The position numbers were made by a program, and so were the translations under genes. Below, in pieces: positions 41,390 through 54,189 of a DNA stretch of 64,000 nt (its first letter is position 1; each line of letters opens with the position of its first letter). The notes beneath the pieces were generated by a model. The model worked only from the letters and a program-made list of their open reading frames with translations. It did not search any database and was not told the origin of the DNA. The stretch comes from Casuarius casuarius (lineage: Eukaryota > Chordata > Aves > Casuariiformes > Casuariidae), in NCBI GenBank assembly GCA_003342895.1, contig PTFA01000398.1, positions 315,763 to 379,762 on the forward strand. The letters run 5' to 3'.

Positions 41390-41960
41390 TCTTTAGGCAT
41401 TTGTTCTGTATTCATGGACTCAGTTATTTTAATGTAAATAGGCACCTCAACAGCTGTGTCCCCTTAAGCACATTTTATTTAGCAGCTGGGTTATACACGT
41501 CACTTGGCAGCCATGGATTTTCAATTTTTCTCCGTGCCAAGGGGGCAGCTGGAATAATTTGCGTGCTCATTAATTTGGGAGAAATATGAGCTGTGTAAGT
41601 CAGACAACATGAGTCTTCTGTANGGTGTTGTACAAGGATAAGCGGATCAGGGTAGAAGCAATTTGCCCTGTCCCAAGGGAGCCTTCGGTTTTTAATAAGC
41701 TGGTTATGAAAATTCTATTTCTTAGCAATTTGAAGAGTCTAATTAGAGCCTGTAATTTCCCTCATATAACCAGAGTGGATGAAGGTTAACGTTAGGCCTC
41801 CAGAGTCTTTTCATGTTCATTTACAGACTTAAATCAGGTAATAGTTTGTAGCTAATTAGAACAGAGTATTAAATATTTAGTTTGACTCGATTTAACTCTG
41901 AGAACACACGGATGCTGTGGGCCTACATAAAATGATAAAGGAGAGCTAAATTTAATTTTT
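41390..41960. promoter_or_regulatory. Candidate conserved non-coding element cluster
   Basis: About 570 bp without repeats, rich in homeodomain-type cores: ATTAATTT at 41569-41576, TAATTAG at 41740-41746 and again at 41853-41859, plus several ttaat cores near 41950. E-box-like cagctg occurs at 41450-41455 and 41546-41551. This combination resembles developmental enhancers. One N is present at 41623. Confidence 0.4.
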
Positions 41961-43959
41961 AATCAAAGGTAAACGTAGAGGCAGTATAGTAATTTTAGTA
42001 CTGACTAGTATACTTTGACAGTCTGAGCAGCAATTGCCTCCAGTTGGCTGAAATGTCAAGATAAAGGAATACAATGTCTATTTAATGTCCTTGCTGTAAC
42101 ACTTTGACGGTTCAAACAATTCATGGTTTATATGCACTGTATCTGAAGAATTATATGATTTTCAGCCTGGCAGACAGTTTTTATTTAAAATCTCATTTAT
42201 TTTTCCATCTGCCAACTCAGCAATTTTGGAAATATTTCCTTAAAGAAACAGTAGTGCTTCTTGATGTAGAAGCTTTTGATTAACCACTCTTAGGATGTCC
42301 AGCAGTAAGCACACGTTCCTACCAGAGTCTGCCAAACAGTGGTTGTGCTGTTCCATCAGAAAAGTCTCTGCATTGGCAACTCTTTTGCTTTGTCTGACTT
42401 TTGTTTTCAATTAATTAGCGAGGTCATCTTAATGTTTGGTGGGCAAATGTTTTCCTGTTCCTGTAACTGAAGTCTTCAGTTCTATTCTGTTATGCCTGTA
42501 ACTTTCAAAATACTTACTTTCAGTGCGAAGATTTCACTACAGTTTTCTGTGCTAGATTATAAAACCCTTGCTGTTGCTGGTTGAGTTTCTAGAGCTTGAG
42601 ACTGAAAACTCATATTGCAGTTGTTTTCAGGATCAAATATGGGCTCGCAAAGTTGAGCCCAGCACCGTGCTAACTTGTACCTATAAATGGTTGGTTCTAA
42701 CACAGGCAGAGTGATTTGCATCTAATCCTAATAAAGGAGAAATTGCTCAAGTCAAATCTGCCTGAAAAAAAGACATGTAGGCATACCCGGGTCATTAAAT
42801 ACAGAAGCTTACTTAAACAGAGTTTTTTAAAGCTTCCATGGAATAGATATGTACGTATCTTAAGGCACCACATGTGAAAGTATCTCCCGATCATATTTTA
42901 AGCAACTGGACATTTTTAGTAATGCTCCTGAATTAGCAGGAGTGACTATGGTTTAGATCTATCTTCCTGCCTTTGTTTTACTGATTTTTTTTGTTGTTGC
43001 GTAAATTTTATTCTATTTGTTAGTTAAATATTTAGCATCTAACTAATGCTGTTATCCAGCAGCATATGCATATATATAAAATGGTATAACACAAGTGTAA
43101 CTGGGTGGGCATATCAGAAAGCATAAATAACCTTGCATCTGATGTCCTTTGCAAGTATCCTTTTACAGTTTGATATCTACCAAATCATTCTGTCTTTGAT
43201 AACGGAATTGAGTGCTTTTGCAAACGTTAAATTCTGTTAAATTTTAGCTGGAGTTCTGGTAAGATTTTTTTTAAAGGCTTCTTACAAATTTTATAGAACT
43301 GATTCTTATTTCCAGTGAGAGTTATACATACTAATTCCTTAGGCAGTGAGTATCATAGTACTGTTTTTTCTGTCTGTTTGTATGTTAACGATATTCTAGT
43401 CTAGACTGGAGTCTCACCAGCTCTTCTTCCTAACCCTTCCCACAGTTTCCGTGAGCTGACTCCTTATCCCATAAACTGAATACAGCTCCTTTTGTCCTGC
43501 CCGAAGGTTCAATTAATATCCCCAGGAACTGGTCCTGACAGCAGTGGAGTCCCGTGCTTGTGTGTGAACAAGACTGTGGATCTAAAACTGGAGTAATAAG
43601 AGTGATGAAGTACTTCAAAGGAAAGAGGAAAGAATGGTGATAAATGGCAGAGAAAAACTAATTTCTATTTTAATTAAGACTAAGTAAGAAATAGACTGGA
43701 TAGTTGACAGAAAAAGACAAAAAAAGCAGCTGTAACCTCAAAATAGTCAAACTTTTCTGGCTATAAGCTTAGTCAGGCCTCAGATTCTTGGCTCATGAGC
43801 TGTGCCTTTAATCTCAAGTTTCCTCTCCAGCATTTTTTGGATGCTAGGAACTCCATTATAGATTGGTAGAAAATCAGTGATAAAACTTCTAACTATCACC
43901 TTATTTTGTTACACTGGTTTCCCAGTTGCCAATTTTTATAAAATGGTTTATGGCTGCAA

Positions 43960-44180
43960 TAATCCCCTCAAAATCAGCTGTTACGGGAGATAATAGCTGG
44001 TTGTCAGAGCATTAACCACCCTTGACTTCACCCTGGGCTATTACGTAACAAAAGAATGAGCTGGTGGTAAGGCTGCCAGGTGTATTAAATTATATGATGA
44101 ATTATAGAGATTCTGTAATGGGGATTAGTGTCCAAAAGAGACTAGCGGAGATTGCCAAACTCATTATCTGATAGGACTGT
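43960..44180. promoter_or_regulatory. Candidate conserved non-coding element
   Basis: A short repeat-free block with several clear binding-site-like words: agataatag (GATA-like), attacgtaac (ATF/CREB- or PAR-bZIP-like), catta and gaattat cores, and tatctgatagg. Inference from motif texture only. Confidence 0.3.
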
Positions 44181-46077
44181 AGGCTGGACAAACTCCCGGG
44201 GGGGAAAGACCAGTGCTTTATCCATTATGTCATCCTCTAATCTGTGTCCGCACCGTGCGCAGTGCAGTGCGCTGCGAATGTGTTACCATTGTTCTACCTT
44301 ACATCCTGGAACTGTGTAATAACGGAAATTAAGTGGAGAAGTTGGCAGTGTTTGGTTACTTAGAATTTAGTCTGATTTTGATCTTTTCTCATGGATTCTT
44401 GCAAAGAAATTAATTGATATACAAGAAAGTTAAGTAGCATAGTAGCAGAAATTGAAGAGTCTGCTCTTTCCACAGAAGTTTCAGCTAGATCCAAAAGACT
44501 TGGTTATGTCATGGTTTCTGCTGTAATCCCTTTCCCCTCCTCTCCGTTCAGACAATCTAATTTGTTTAGGCTTGTATTTTGCATTTAAGGAAGAAAATAT
44601 CTGTTCTACATTTCAGCAAATCCAGCAACATTCTGAAGAACGGCAATAACAGGGATGGTTGAATTATGTTTAAGTAGTTTATCTAGAGATGGCCGTTAAT
44701 GGTTTGTGACAACAGATGTGGAATCTCGTATTTCAGGACCCATCAGGACTAAAAACAGAAATGTCTTTAGCTTTTCAGATGAGGGCATAGAACTTGTTCC
44801 TAGCTCTAATAAATAGTATATTTTACTTTAAAATGGTGACATTGTTATCATAGAAAACCTATGTTAGGTAATTTTTCAAAGTTATAAAAGTGTGAGTTTA
44901 AATTTTTCTATCCCTTTGTGCCCCATATAGTTGAACTCGTTGTACCATGGCTGCCTATACCCATGGATGGACATAAAGAATAAAATGAATAAAATTTATT
45001 AAAACTCAGTAAAATATTTCTAAAATAGTTCTTCAGTAAAAATGTGTCATATATATGCAGCATTTGATGGTGTTGTATAAAGATTTTATTGGCACTCTAT
45101 AGATGTAAAATATTTATAGCACCTTTAACCCATTGATCTCAAAGTAATTTCTAAAGATGGTAGAAATGTTGCAGCTTTTGCTGAAAGTTGAAAGTTTTTA
45201 GTGAAGATAACCAATGATTTTTGGTATTTCTTTTCCCCAAATAATCATAAGTTTTTGAAAAGGAAACTGTGGGATGAAATTTTCCAGACATCTGTGGAAA
45301 TTTCCTTTACCAAATTAACTCTTAAATTGCTAAGAAGAATTCAGTACATTGAAAATACACTGTTGCGGTTGTGTTACACCTTGTACATTATTGGTTGCAT
45401 ATGTAACAGCATTAATACATACTGCACACTGGGGAGGAAAGACAAACTAGAAAATATTCATGCTCCTTAGACATATTGTGCATTTCTTGTTTTGTTTTTA
45501 AATGACAAAACTTAAGAGGTTATTTAATATATCTTATTTGCCCTGTCTCTCTAATCTTTACAAGGAATTCATCAGTGCTAAGCTCTTGCTGTGCTATTCA
45601 AAACAGCCAGTTCACCAGCCTGCTAGGGAATGGATCTTGCCCAGTTCTCTGAGACCGGTAATTTAAGGCGTATAATGCAGCGAGAACTAGTGTCCCGTGT
45701 AAAAAGCCTCAGGTGTCTTGTTCCTTTCAAAACCGTATCGAGCATCAAACTGTTAGGGAAGTGATAAGCCTGTGCTAATGTGGTTTTGGACAATTTCTGA
45801 TCACAAGATATATATCCTTGCACAGTATAAAATTACAACATAGTCTCGTATTGCTTTGCCAAGACTTTTCTCAAACATGGGGGATTTTTGACAGTGAGAA
45901 ATTCTTCTTCATAAATCTGGAGTTGCCTTACAATTTTCTGTGAATCCACAAAAGATGTCAACAATCTGTCTCGGTGCTACAGGTTTTTGAAACTTTTTGT
46001 AACTTTTCTGTGTAAGTGTTCTGTTGGGAGTCTAGAAACACCCCCCACGTACCCCCCAAAGATGTTCTTGCGTAGAA

Positions 46078-46291
46078 CCTGTAGTGTGTCTGAATTTTCT
46101 GAAAGTGACTCAACAGTGCTGTTGTCTGGATCCAGAAACGCTCCTCGCAGGCACGTGTGACACAGTAATGCTGTCTCCCCAGCACAAGGGATTAGCTGCA
46201 GCATCAATTTCCTCTTTCGCTGCACATATTCGCTGAGGTAGATCTGTACAAAGAGCTGTTGGGGGGAGAGAGAGGCGGATGTTTGGGAAAG
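46078..46291 (-). repeat. Old duplicated segment, copy A
   Basis: Copy A of a pair lying about 1.07 kb apart in the same orientation. On the minus strand a pyrimidine tract ending CAG (46258-46256) is followed by an open frame from 46255 to a stop at 45979-45977 (92 codons), containing LFVQIYLSEY near its start and TALLCHTCLRGA further on. This looks like a splice acceptor plus exon. Against coding: copy B has a stop at the fourth codon, and differences between the copies are not concentrated in third codon positions. I do not recognise the peptide. It is best read as one copy of an old local duplication or unclassified repeat. Confidence 0.65.
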
Positions 46292-47149
46292 CAGGGCTCA
46301 GCTGCTTGATGATCCCCAGGCCGAGGAAGTGCTCTGTTTTGTTGCTGGTTTTTGCTTACAGCATCTTGTTTTCCGGTTAAATAGACCTATTAATTATTTG
46401 GGTTTGTTTCTGTTGAACTGTCCCATCGGTTTACAGAGTATTTGGGGTATCAAGGAAGTAGAAAACGTGGCTATAAAATTATTGTCTGGATACAGCGTGT
46501 AATTACAGGAAGGTGAAAATATAAAGAAATGTATAAATGCAGACTTTTCCAAAAGGGACATTTTTAATATTAAAGGAAAAAATTAACAATGAAGAACCTT
46601 TTACTTGACTAATTTGAGGTTTCAGGATTCAATCTCATGAAGTAATGGATTCCTCCCACTGACTACAGCATAAGCTGAGTCTTTCAGCACCTTATAGGGT
46701 GTAAAGGTCTATAATAGGATAGAAGATACTGTGGTAATGTTATCTTGCATTGTATCAGTGTTTCGTGACCCTCAGCATTAGAATTTTGTGTTATTTCCTG
46801 ATGATTTATCAATGCAAATATATCCTTATTTTTAACTCCCTTTTCCACCCCCTTGTATTAGAAGTGAACTAAAATAAAAAGACAAGAAAGAAATTTAGAG
46901 ATAAGATGATATCTCTAGAGTTGCACTATATTTCTACTGCTGTTTTCGCATGCCTGTTCGTTGCCTGTATGTGGTGCCCTTTACAAGCACCAGATGCACT
47001 GAAATACACTCTTGGAATTCCTGTATTATTTTTGGATTGCTTTATGTGTATAGGCTAAAGTTAGAAGCCGTAATACATTGCAAAAATTCATGTTTTACAA
47101 AGTCACCATTGTTGCCTTTTGGGATATGAAAAAGTTTCTCATACCAAGA

Positions 47150-47404
47150 CCTGTAGCCTGCTAAAATTTTTTGCACGTGAATCTCAGCAGTTCTAAGTGG
47201 ATCCAGAATGGCTCTCAACAACCTTAATAACTGCATCCAGAACTGCTCCTCTCAGACAAGTGCAACACAGTAACGCTGTCTTCTTACCACCAGGGGCTAA
47301 CTGCGGCCTCAGTTGCCTCTTTCCGTGATGGTGTCTTCTGAGGTAGGACTATATAAAGGGCTGCTGAATGGAAAGGAGTAGGAGGATGTGATTATGCAAG
47401 AAAG
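47150..47404 (-). repeat. Old duplicated segment, copy B
   Basis: Copy B of the pair. From 47360 downward it aligns with copy A (from 46255) without gaps over 129 bases, with 93 identical by my count. Similarity continues past this through shared ctggatcca and ctacagg blocks. Relative to A, it carries an extra stretch of about 33 bp in which a ctggat(g/c)ca motif occurs twice. The pyrimidine tract ending CAG is also kept. In the frame open in A, copy B reads TAG at codon 4, so it cannot encode the same product. Confidence 0.65.
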
Positions 47405-47419
47405 AGTGATATCGAAGCC

Positions 47420-50400
47420 TAATCTTGAAGTAGCAATTAGTACGGTGTAATTTTGGGAGGGGGAATATTCTCTGCGGTAGAAGCATAAATAAAACCTCAA
47501 GCTCTTTCTAATTTGAAAAATAGTTTAGGTTACGTACTTTTGGAGTTTGAACCAGAAAAACAGGTCAGAAAATTATAAAGCAGCAGGACCCCGAAGAAGA
47601 AATGTCAGTTCCTAATGCTTAAAGGATGAAAAGCTTATGAAAAAGAGAAAAGCTGCTGTATAACTAATTTTAAAAATATTCACACTATAACAAGGGAGAA
47701 GAAATGGAACATGAATAATTCATAATCAGCAGAAAGAGATACTGGTCATGAAGAGACAAGCAATTTACAATATAAAACTGAAATAGCAAAAGAACAGAAC
47801 CAGAAGCTAACCCTGGCAAACTTGCAGTGAAGTTAACTTGCACTTATGTTTTGTACCTCTTGTTAGATTTTCTACAGAATAGGGAACCTGCCTCATGATA
47901 GTGTTTTGAATAGAAAAATTGATCTGCCTGGAAGAGATGCACATGAGAATTTCAAAAATGAACATTCTTCTTTTTTTCTTTTTTTGCCTTAAGCTCTGTT
48001 ACTCTTCCCTGCATTCTTCTTATTTGCTCTTAGTCATGTTCAAAAAGAGTGAACCAGAACTGGCTTTTTGTTTGCAACAGACTGAGAATGTAGCTCTGGG
48101 GGTTGTATTTACAGGAGTGGCAATAGACCAGCTCCTTAATGAAAATTATTAATCATTCTGCTCTGCTTTTAATCAAAGATAAACATTGCAATATGTTTTT
48201 TATTTTCTGAAGTGTGTGAGTGTTTAGTGCCTCTTAGATAACACAAGAATATGTTTTAAGCAGAGTAGGAAAAGAAGTGTCTATATAAAAATTAGTCTTC
48301 TTTTTCCTGGATGTCCATCTTCACTTTTCAGATGACAGTATGCAGCCCAGGTTAAAATATGCTTAAGGGAGACCAGTGATTTTCTTTCCTTCTCGAAGTT
48401 CTATTCACAAATACATAAATGGCAACCTTTTTCATTTTTAGGTTTACAAAATTCAGGCAATTATAGAATAGCTTTTATGAATCTTGAGTTTTAGCCTGTA
48501 AATCAGATCCAGGCTGGCTCTGGTCTCAGTTGCTCCTAATGCCATTTTCTTAGCTGCTGATCAAATGAAAATGTCGATTGGTCCACCATTGAGACTGTTG
48601 CACATAGGGTGTTAAACCAATCTATTGGGATCTTTGTGTAGGATAATGCTCTTGTGGGAAATCAAACATCTTGAACTGGATGGTCAGTTGCTGTCCAGAT
48701 GATGACATGAGTCTCTGTTGGAAGGGTCCTTGCAGTGGTGTCTTCAGCTGAGTTGGGTGAGACACCCCAAACTTGTTCTGCTGAATTCTTATTTCCAGCT
48801 GTGATGTATGTGACCACTCCAGTACATGCATTCATTGCTATTGATTATCTTAAATTTGGTACAAATCGTCTCCTATCTTAAGTACGTTCAAAAGACTGTC
48901 CTACGTGACTCTTCCTGACACTTTCTACTGTTTACAAGTGTCATATCTATGTACAGTTTGGTCAGTTTGACAGTAAGGATTGCCTGGAGGAATGTGTGGG
49001 GCGGCCAGATTCTCCACCCAGGTTGTCAATCAACACATTGAAGTATACAAGTAGTGCCTATCAGATGGTGTAGACACAGCAGAAGTTGCCTGGGGAGATC
49101 TACAGGACTGTCCAGAACTTCCACCTGGAAAACTCCTGTAACAGTTAAGCCAATTCTCCCTGGTGAGGCTAGCTAGGTGTTCAGTCAGTCATCTAGTCTC
49201 ATGTTGGTCAGTTGTCTCAAATCAGTCCATTTGCTAATCTATGCAGAGACTAGCTGGGAAGTTCCTGGACCACCGTAAGTTATAACTAAGGAACAAGCTT
49301 GGATTTTATCCTTATATTCCATTTATAACTTAAATTCAACAGATCTTGCAGCAAGACTTGTTATTTCTTGGTGAGCCAGAAAGGAAAGGCTGTTTTGCTA
49401 AAGGTGTCCATGAAATAGTTTGCAGCTGCAAACAGAGGTCTGTACTGTCAGCTGCGAGCAGAAGTCCCATTTCCCTTTCCACACAGTATTTTGAATTTCT
49501 GGAGATACTATTTTACCAGCTGTTTGGCATCATGATATGGCTTCACAATTCCAGTGAGTAGAATCTTGCGGATTGACTTGTCTTGCTTAACACAGATAGA
49601 AAGAGGTCCCTGTTCTCCTCTCTATGTTGCTAGTTGAATGAAGCTGTAGAGGTGAGGACAGTTCAGGGACTGCAGATTACTCCATGCATAATGGATGAGA
49701 TTGTTAAGTGGATGTTTCAGATGAAGTGGTTAGCACTGAAATAGCTGTCATTTAAATCATCATTCTTAGTTTTCCTTACTAATGGTTGAGTGTATGCGGC
49801 CCTGAGATTATATATAAACTGCGTGTCCAGAGTTTAAAGGTTCAGCCTCAGAATTTTCCCCAGCTGTAAGAGCAAGAAATTTATTAACAATACTCTCTTA
49901 TTTTTCGAAATGGGAGGGGATACAATAAAGAATAGATGATCTGTGCCCAGTAAAGCAACAAGAGTGTAAAACAAAGAGGGGAAAACCAGAGAGAAAATAG
50001 GTTAAAAACAATGATAATATATGCAGTTAAATATCTACTCTTATTTATATATTTACTCTGTTGCTATAAGTTTTTATTTTTGTCTGAACTACTGAACTTG
50101 GTGATTCGACACCTTAATATTATTTAATTCTGCTGTGTTAATGAGAGTAGTTACCAGCACAACTTGTTGCGACAACTGTTCATATGTTGTGCTTCCTCAC
50201 TACCATGGGCTGCTGGTTTGGACCACAATCTCGCACACAGAAGCTGACCTTCATAAAATGCACTGTTGGAATTAGTCTGTTTCTGAATAGAAATATGATT
50301 ATACAGTTCAGAATCACTTGGGCTTATGCAGCAATCTTCTAGTAAGAATAGTAACTGAATGGAGAATGTTCTATCCCAGAACTGATCCTTCTAGGTCAGG

Positions 50401-53400
50401 AATGAGACGTAATAACAAGGTAATATATGGGAAGTTTCTACAGCTGCTGTTTTAAAGATAATTAAAATACATCAATCTCAAATGATATTCTTTGTCATTC
50501 AACACCCACTTTAGAAAAATATTGAAAAATACTGAGTGAGAAAGTCACAAGCTCTATTAAAGATTCTAATCCTACTGTCTTCTCAGTTTCTGTAGCATTT
50601 CTGTAGAGCTCTCATCCCATTTTCTGTTAACATTGGCGTAAAGAAATAATTATGGCACATCTGTAGGAGTTACGTACTGTGCAGAAATAGCAAATTAAGT
50701 TTCAAAGACAAAAATTTTTGCTTCTAGAACAATGTTTACATTCAGTGAGTTTGATAACATCTACAATTTTCAGTTTTGCAGATAGGCTATAACGGTTAAA
50801 AACTAGTGTTTCTGCCCAAGAATATTTTCCTTCCTCCACAGCTGACAATTTATGTCAAGCCTTGGTATGGTTGATACTATATTTTGCAGGTCAGAACTGA
50901 ACTGAAATTTTTTTATTTGATTATTTGATTCTCAAACATCCTAAAAAGCTTTCAATTTTTCTCAGAACGGGAGAATTGTCTTTCTATCATATGCTTCTTG
51001 CCAGAGAGGTACTTATTTCTGTCTGACGAAGAAAACTCCTCCTCGGATGGAAATGGTCCCTTGATTCAGTCAGGGCTACTGGATATTGAAAGGTATTCTT
51101 CTCATTTGGCTCATACTCAATTAGCCTGGGCATACGTAGACTATGTAAATGTTGTTACTGGATCTTCTGGGACTAGCCCGTAACAACTTCGATTTTATCC
51201 AGTTTGCCTTAATTAAAATGTTCTCTTCATATGGAGTCACATGAACTTTTAGTGTCTAATATTAAGTGTTGTACCGATACAGATGTATCGGCATGTGTGC
51301 ATACATACCTGAACTCATACTTTCTATTGATATTTTATGTAGAGTCCATACATACTAACAGTACAGATCTCAGAACAAGACACTTTATCTAAGACATTGC
51401 AGTTTCTCCTCCTTCCTTGTCTATTATAAGTGATAGAGATTTCAGTCATATGCCTCAATACTGTATATATTTGTCAATGAACTACATACCAGACGTACAA
51501 AACAGATATTTCATACGTTCATTCTTCAGAGGAGAACTGTGCATGGACACACTCTCCATGGACCGCTCACTATTAAGTTGCTCCTCTTTAGGTATGCAAA
51601 GAAGAAAGTACAGTGGTCACTATTAATAGTTTGTGCCTCACAACATTTATCTTACGTGACATCTAAGGATACAGACGTTAAATCTGCTGCCTAATGTCTA
51701 GTCTATCTGCAGTGACACTTTCAGAGGTAATACAGGCACTATGTCCTGTTTTTTACAACATACATAAGGGCATTGGTGCATAGGTCTTGTGCACATGTGC
51801 AGATGTTGAACTAATTTGAATTTATTCTGCAGAGATAATGCAGTATTTCTGTAATGTTGGCTTAATTATGTAGATGTAGAAAACACCTAGATAACCAAGG
51901 TTGCCTTATCCCGGTGTATTGGTATCATGCCATCGATTACACTGATGCATCTAGAAGTACTACGTAAAATTTAACCATATACCTATCAAGAAGAATAAAA
52001 CTAGCATAAAAGAGGTATGTGGATCCAAGTTGGTTTTGAAAAATGGGATTTAGACTATAGAATTATTCAGGCATGTATTGAAGTTTCAATTTTAATCATT
52101 TGTTATCTAAGCCATTGCTGTGATCTCTGATAGCAGAAAATAACATGGCAAGCATTTGTTTTCTAAAATTACTTCTGCACTAAACGGTTAGGCACTAATG
52201 AGCGTTTCCCACTGCAAGCTCGTGGTAAATTAAATTTACACCAGTGGGTTAAGTGGATTAACGGTAAGTTAAGATAAGATGAAAACTTTCAGAAGCAGTG
52301 CGATAATTAGAATTGTTTGCTATCGGAGCTGATTTTGAGGATTGTTTTTAGTATTCTGAATGGAGTATTATACAATATTCATAAAATCTATACATATATC
52401 TTTAAAATCAAAATGAAAGAAAGACTAATTTCTCAGTGATGTTTTTATTTTTTAACTAAAGTAACGTTTTGTGACCTCGTGATTATTTTCTTATCCAGCT
52501 ATTGTAAGTAATAAGTCAATTATATTGAGTAATGGACATTACAGAAAGTGATATTTTAAAATTACAGGTTACCTTATATTTCATTTTATAAAAGACAGAA
52601 ATGATTTTTGCTTTTATACTTCACGGTGAAGCTAGCAAACATCTTTTATACAATATGCGTTGTGACTGTAAAGAAAAATATACCACTCATTAGGAAAGGA
52701 AAGAAAGCAGCACTTAAATGAACTCTGATCACTCTTCTTCAGTGCAAACCTTCTATAGTATTGCTTTTATTTTTATTTTTTCAAGTAGTGTCAGCCAATT
52801 AACAGCATTTTTGCTGATGCTTGAAATATTTTCTAGAGAAACTGCAAACACCACATAAACTCTATGTATAAAATACACTCAGAGAAAAATCATTAAAATC
52901 CTTGCAACAGTACCAAAGACAGTCCATTCCTCATGATGATCTATGATACCTATTTGTTGAAATTTTATTATTTGTAGGTTTAATGGAGTTTGGTTGCTGA
53001 CTAAGCCTATTATCATATTTACCACTCATTCTTTCAGATAAGACTGGTCTCCTTTTATTAGGAACACACTGTAGTTTGATTCTTTATAGATTAAAGCAAA
53101 TCATTAGATATAAATCTCTCAGATGGATTCAGTCTCTTCATAGGTTGTATTCTAGCATCGTTTTCATGAAGATAAACTGTGACAGTGATTTATGTTGTAT
53201 TTTGAGGGTATAAATCTCACTGCGTCCTTTCACTTCTGTTTAGAGAATAAAGATTTTGTTTATTAATGCTTTTGGTCGCCATGAACAAAGCATGGAAGTA
53301 CCTTTTTTTTTAATGCTACATTCTATAGAGTCTTAGAATAGGATTATGCATGCTGATTGAAACTAATTAACAACACTAAACAATCAGTGTGTATACTTTT

Positions 53401-54180
53401 TAAATGATATAAAGCATGATTGCTTTCTATGTACAGTTTATCTCTGAAAGAATGGGCAACATTTTGTGATTTAGATGTTGTCTCTAGGCGTGATAATAAT
53501 GCAAGATACCATGTATGACTAGAAACAGGATCTGGCCATTAAGAAATTGGCCAAAAGGAATATAGTATCACAATTGAGAGTAAAGAGAGAAACCCTCCAA
53601 AAACACTTAAAACTTTTGTTCAAACAGACAAACAAACAAAAAACCCTATGTGAAGTTAACATAAAGTTGGGATATTCTACAAATCATTTTTTGCCTCACC
53701 GCAAATGAGAAGGAATTGCTAATTGAAAAAATGTATCAAATTGAATTCTTTGATTTTTTTTTAATTGCAAATGAATTAAATTGGAGTTCACAAATTCCTC
53801 ACATCTTGACATTCCTTTGAGTTTAATTAGTTTTATGTATAATTTAAGTGTGTCTGCTTTGTAAAGACACGTGAGACCAAATTAGTGATTGAATAAAATG
53901 TTCTGGAACACTTTTTGTTTTGTATAGCTTTTTAATGATTATGATAGAGTACCTGTAGAAAAGTTTGGATAGTCCTATTAAGAATACTGATAAAAAGATA
54001 AAGGGATGTGATATGGGGTATAGTTGGAATTCCTAGTATTAGAGTATGGAATTCATAATTCAGCTACAAAATGTCAATTTCCATTTGTGAACTTAATCTA
54101 TTTTATTTTCAAACTCCACAAAATGTAGAAGCAGTTATGTCTATTATAAAATGAATGAAATTTTGAGCCTGTTGTGTAAA
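47420..54180. other. AT-rich intronic sequence
   Basis: No repeat family or exon recognised between the duplicated segment and the CR1 element. The frames at 50998-51183 and 51417-51626 (+) were examined and do not match CACNA2D3. Confidence 0.55.
53627..53643. repeat. (CAAA)n short microsatellite
   Basis: Successive CAAA units running into a short A tract. Confidence 0.7.
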
Positions 54181-54189
54181 ACATTGCCG

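Noticed and set aside
45977..46255. Copy A of the duplicated segment as a functional coding exon
   Set aside because: The paralogous copy has a stop at codon 4, changes are not enriched at third positions (8 of 36), and I do not recognise the peptide. Kept only as a repeat and a finding.
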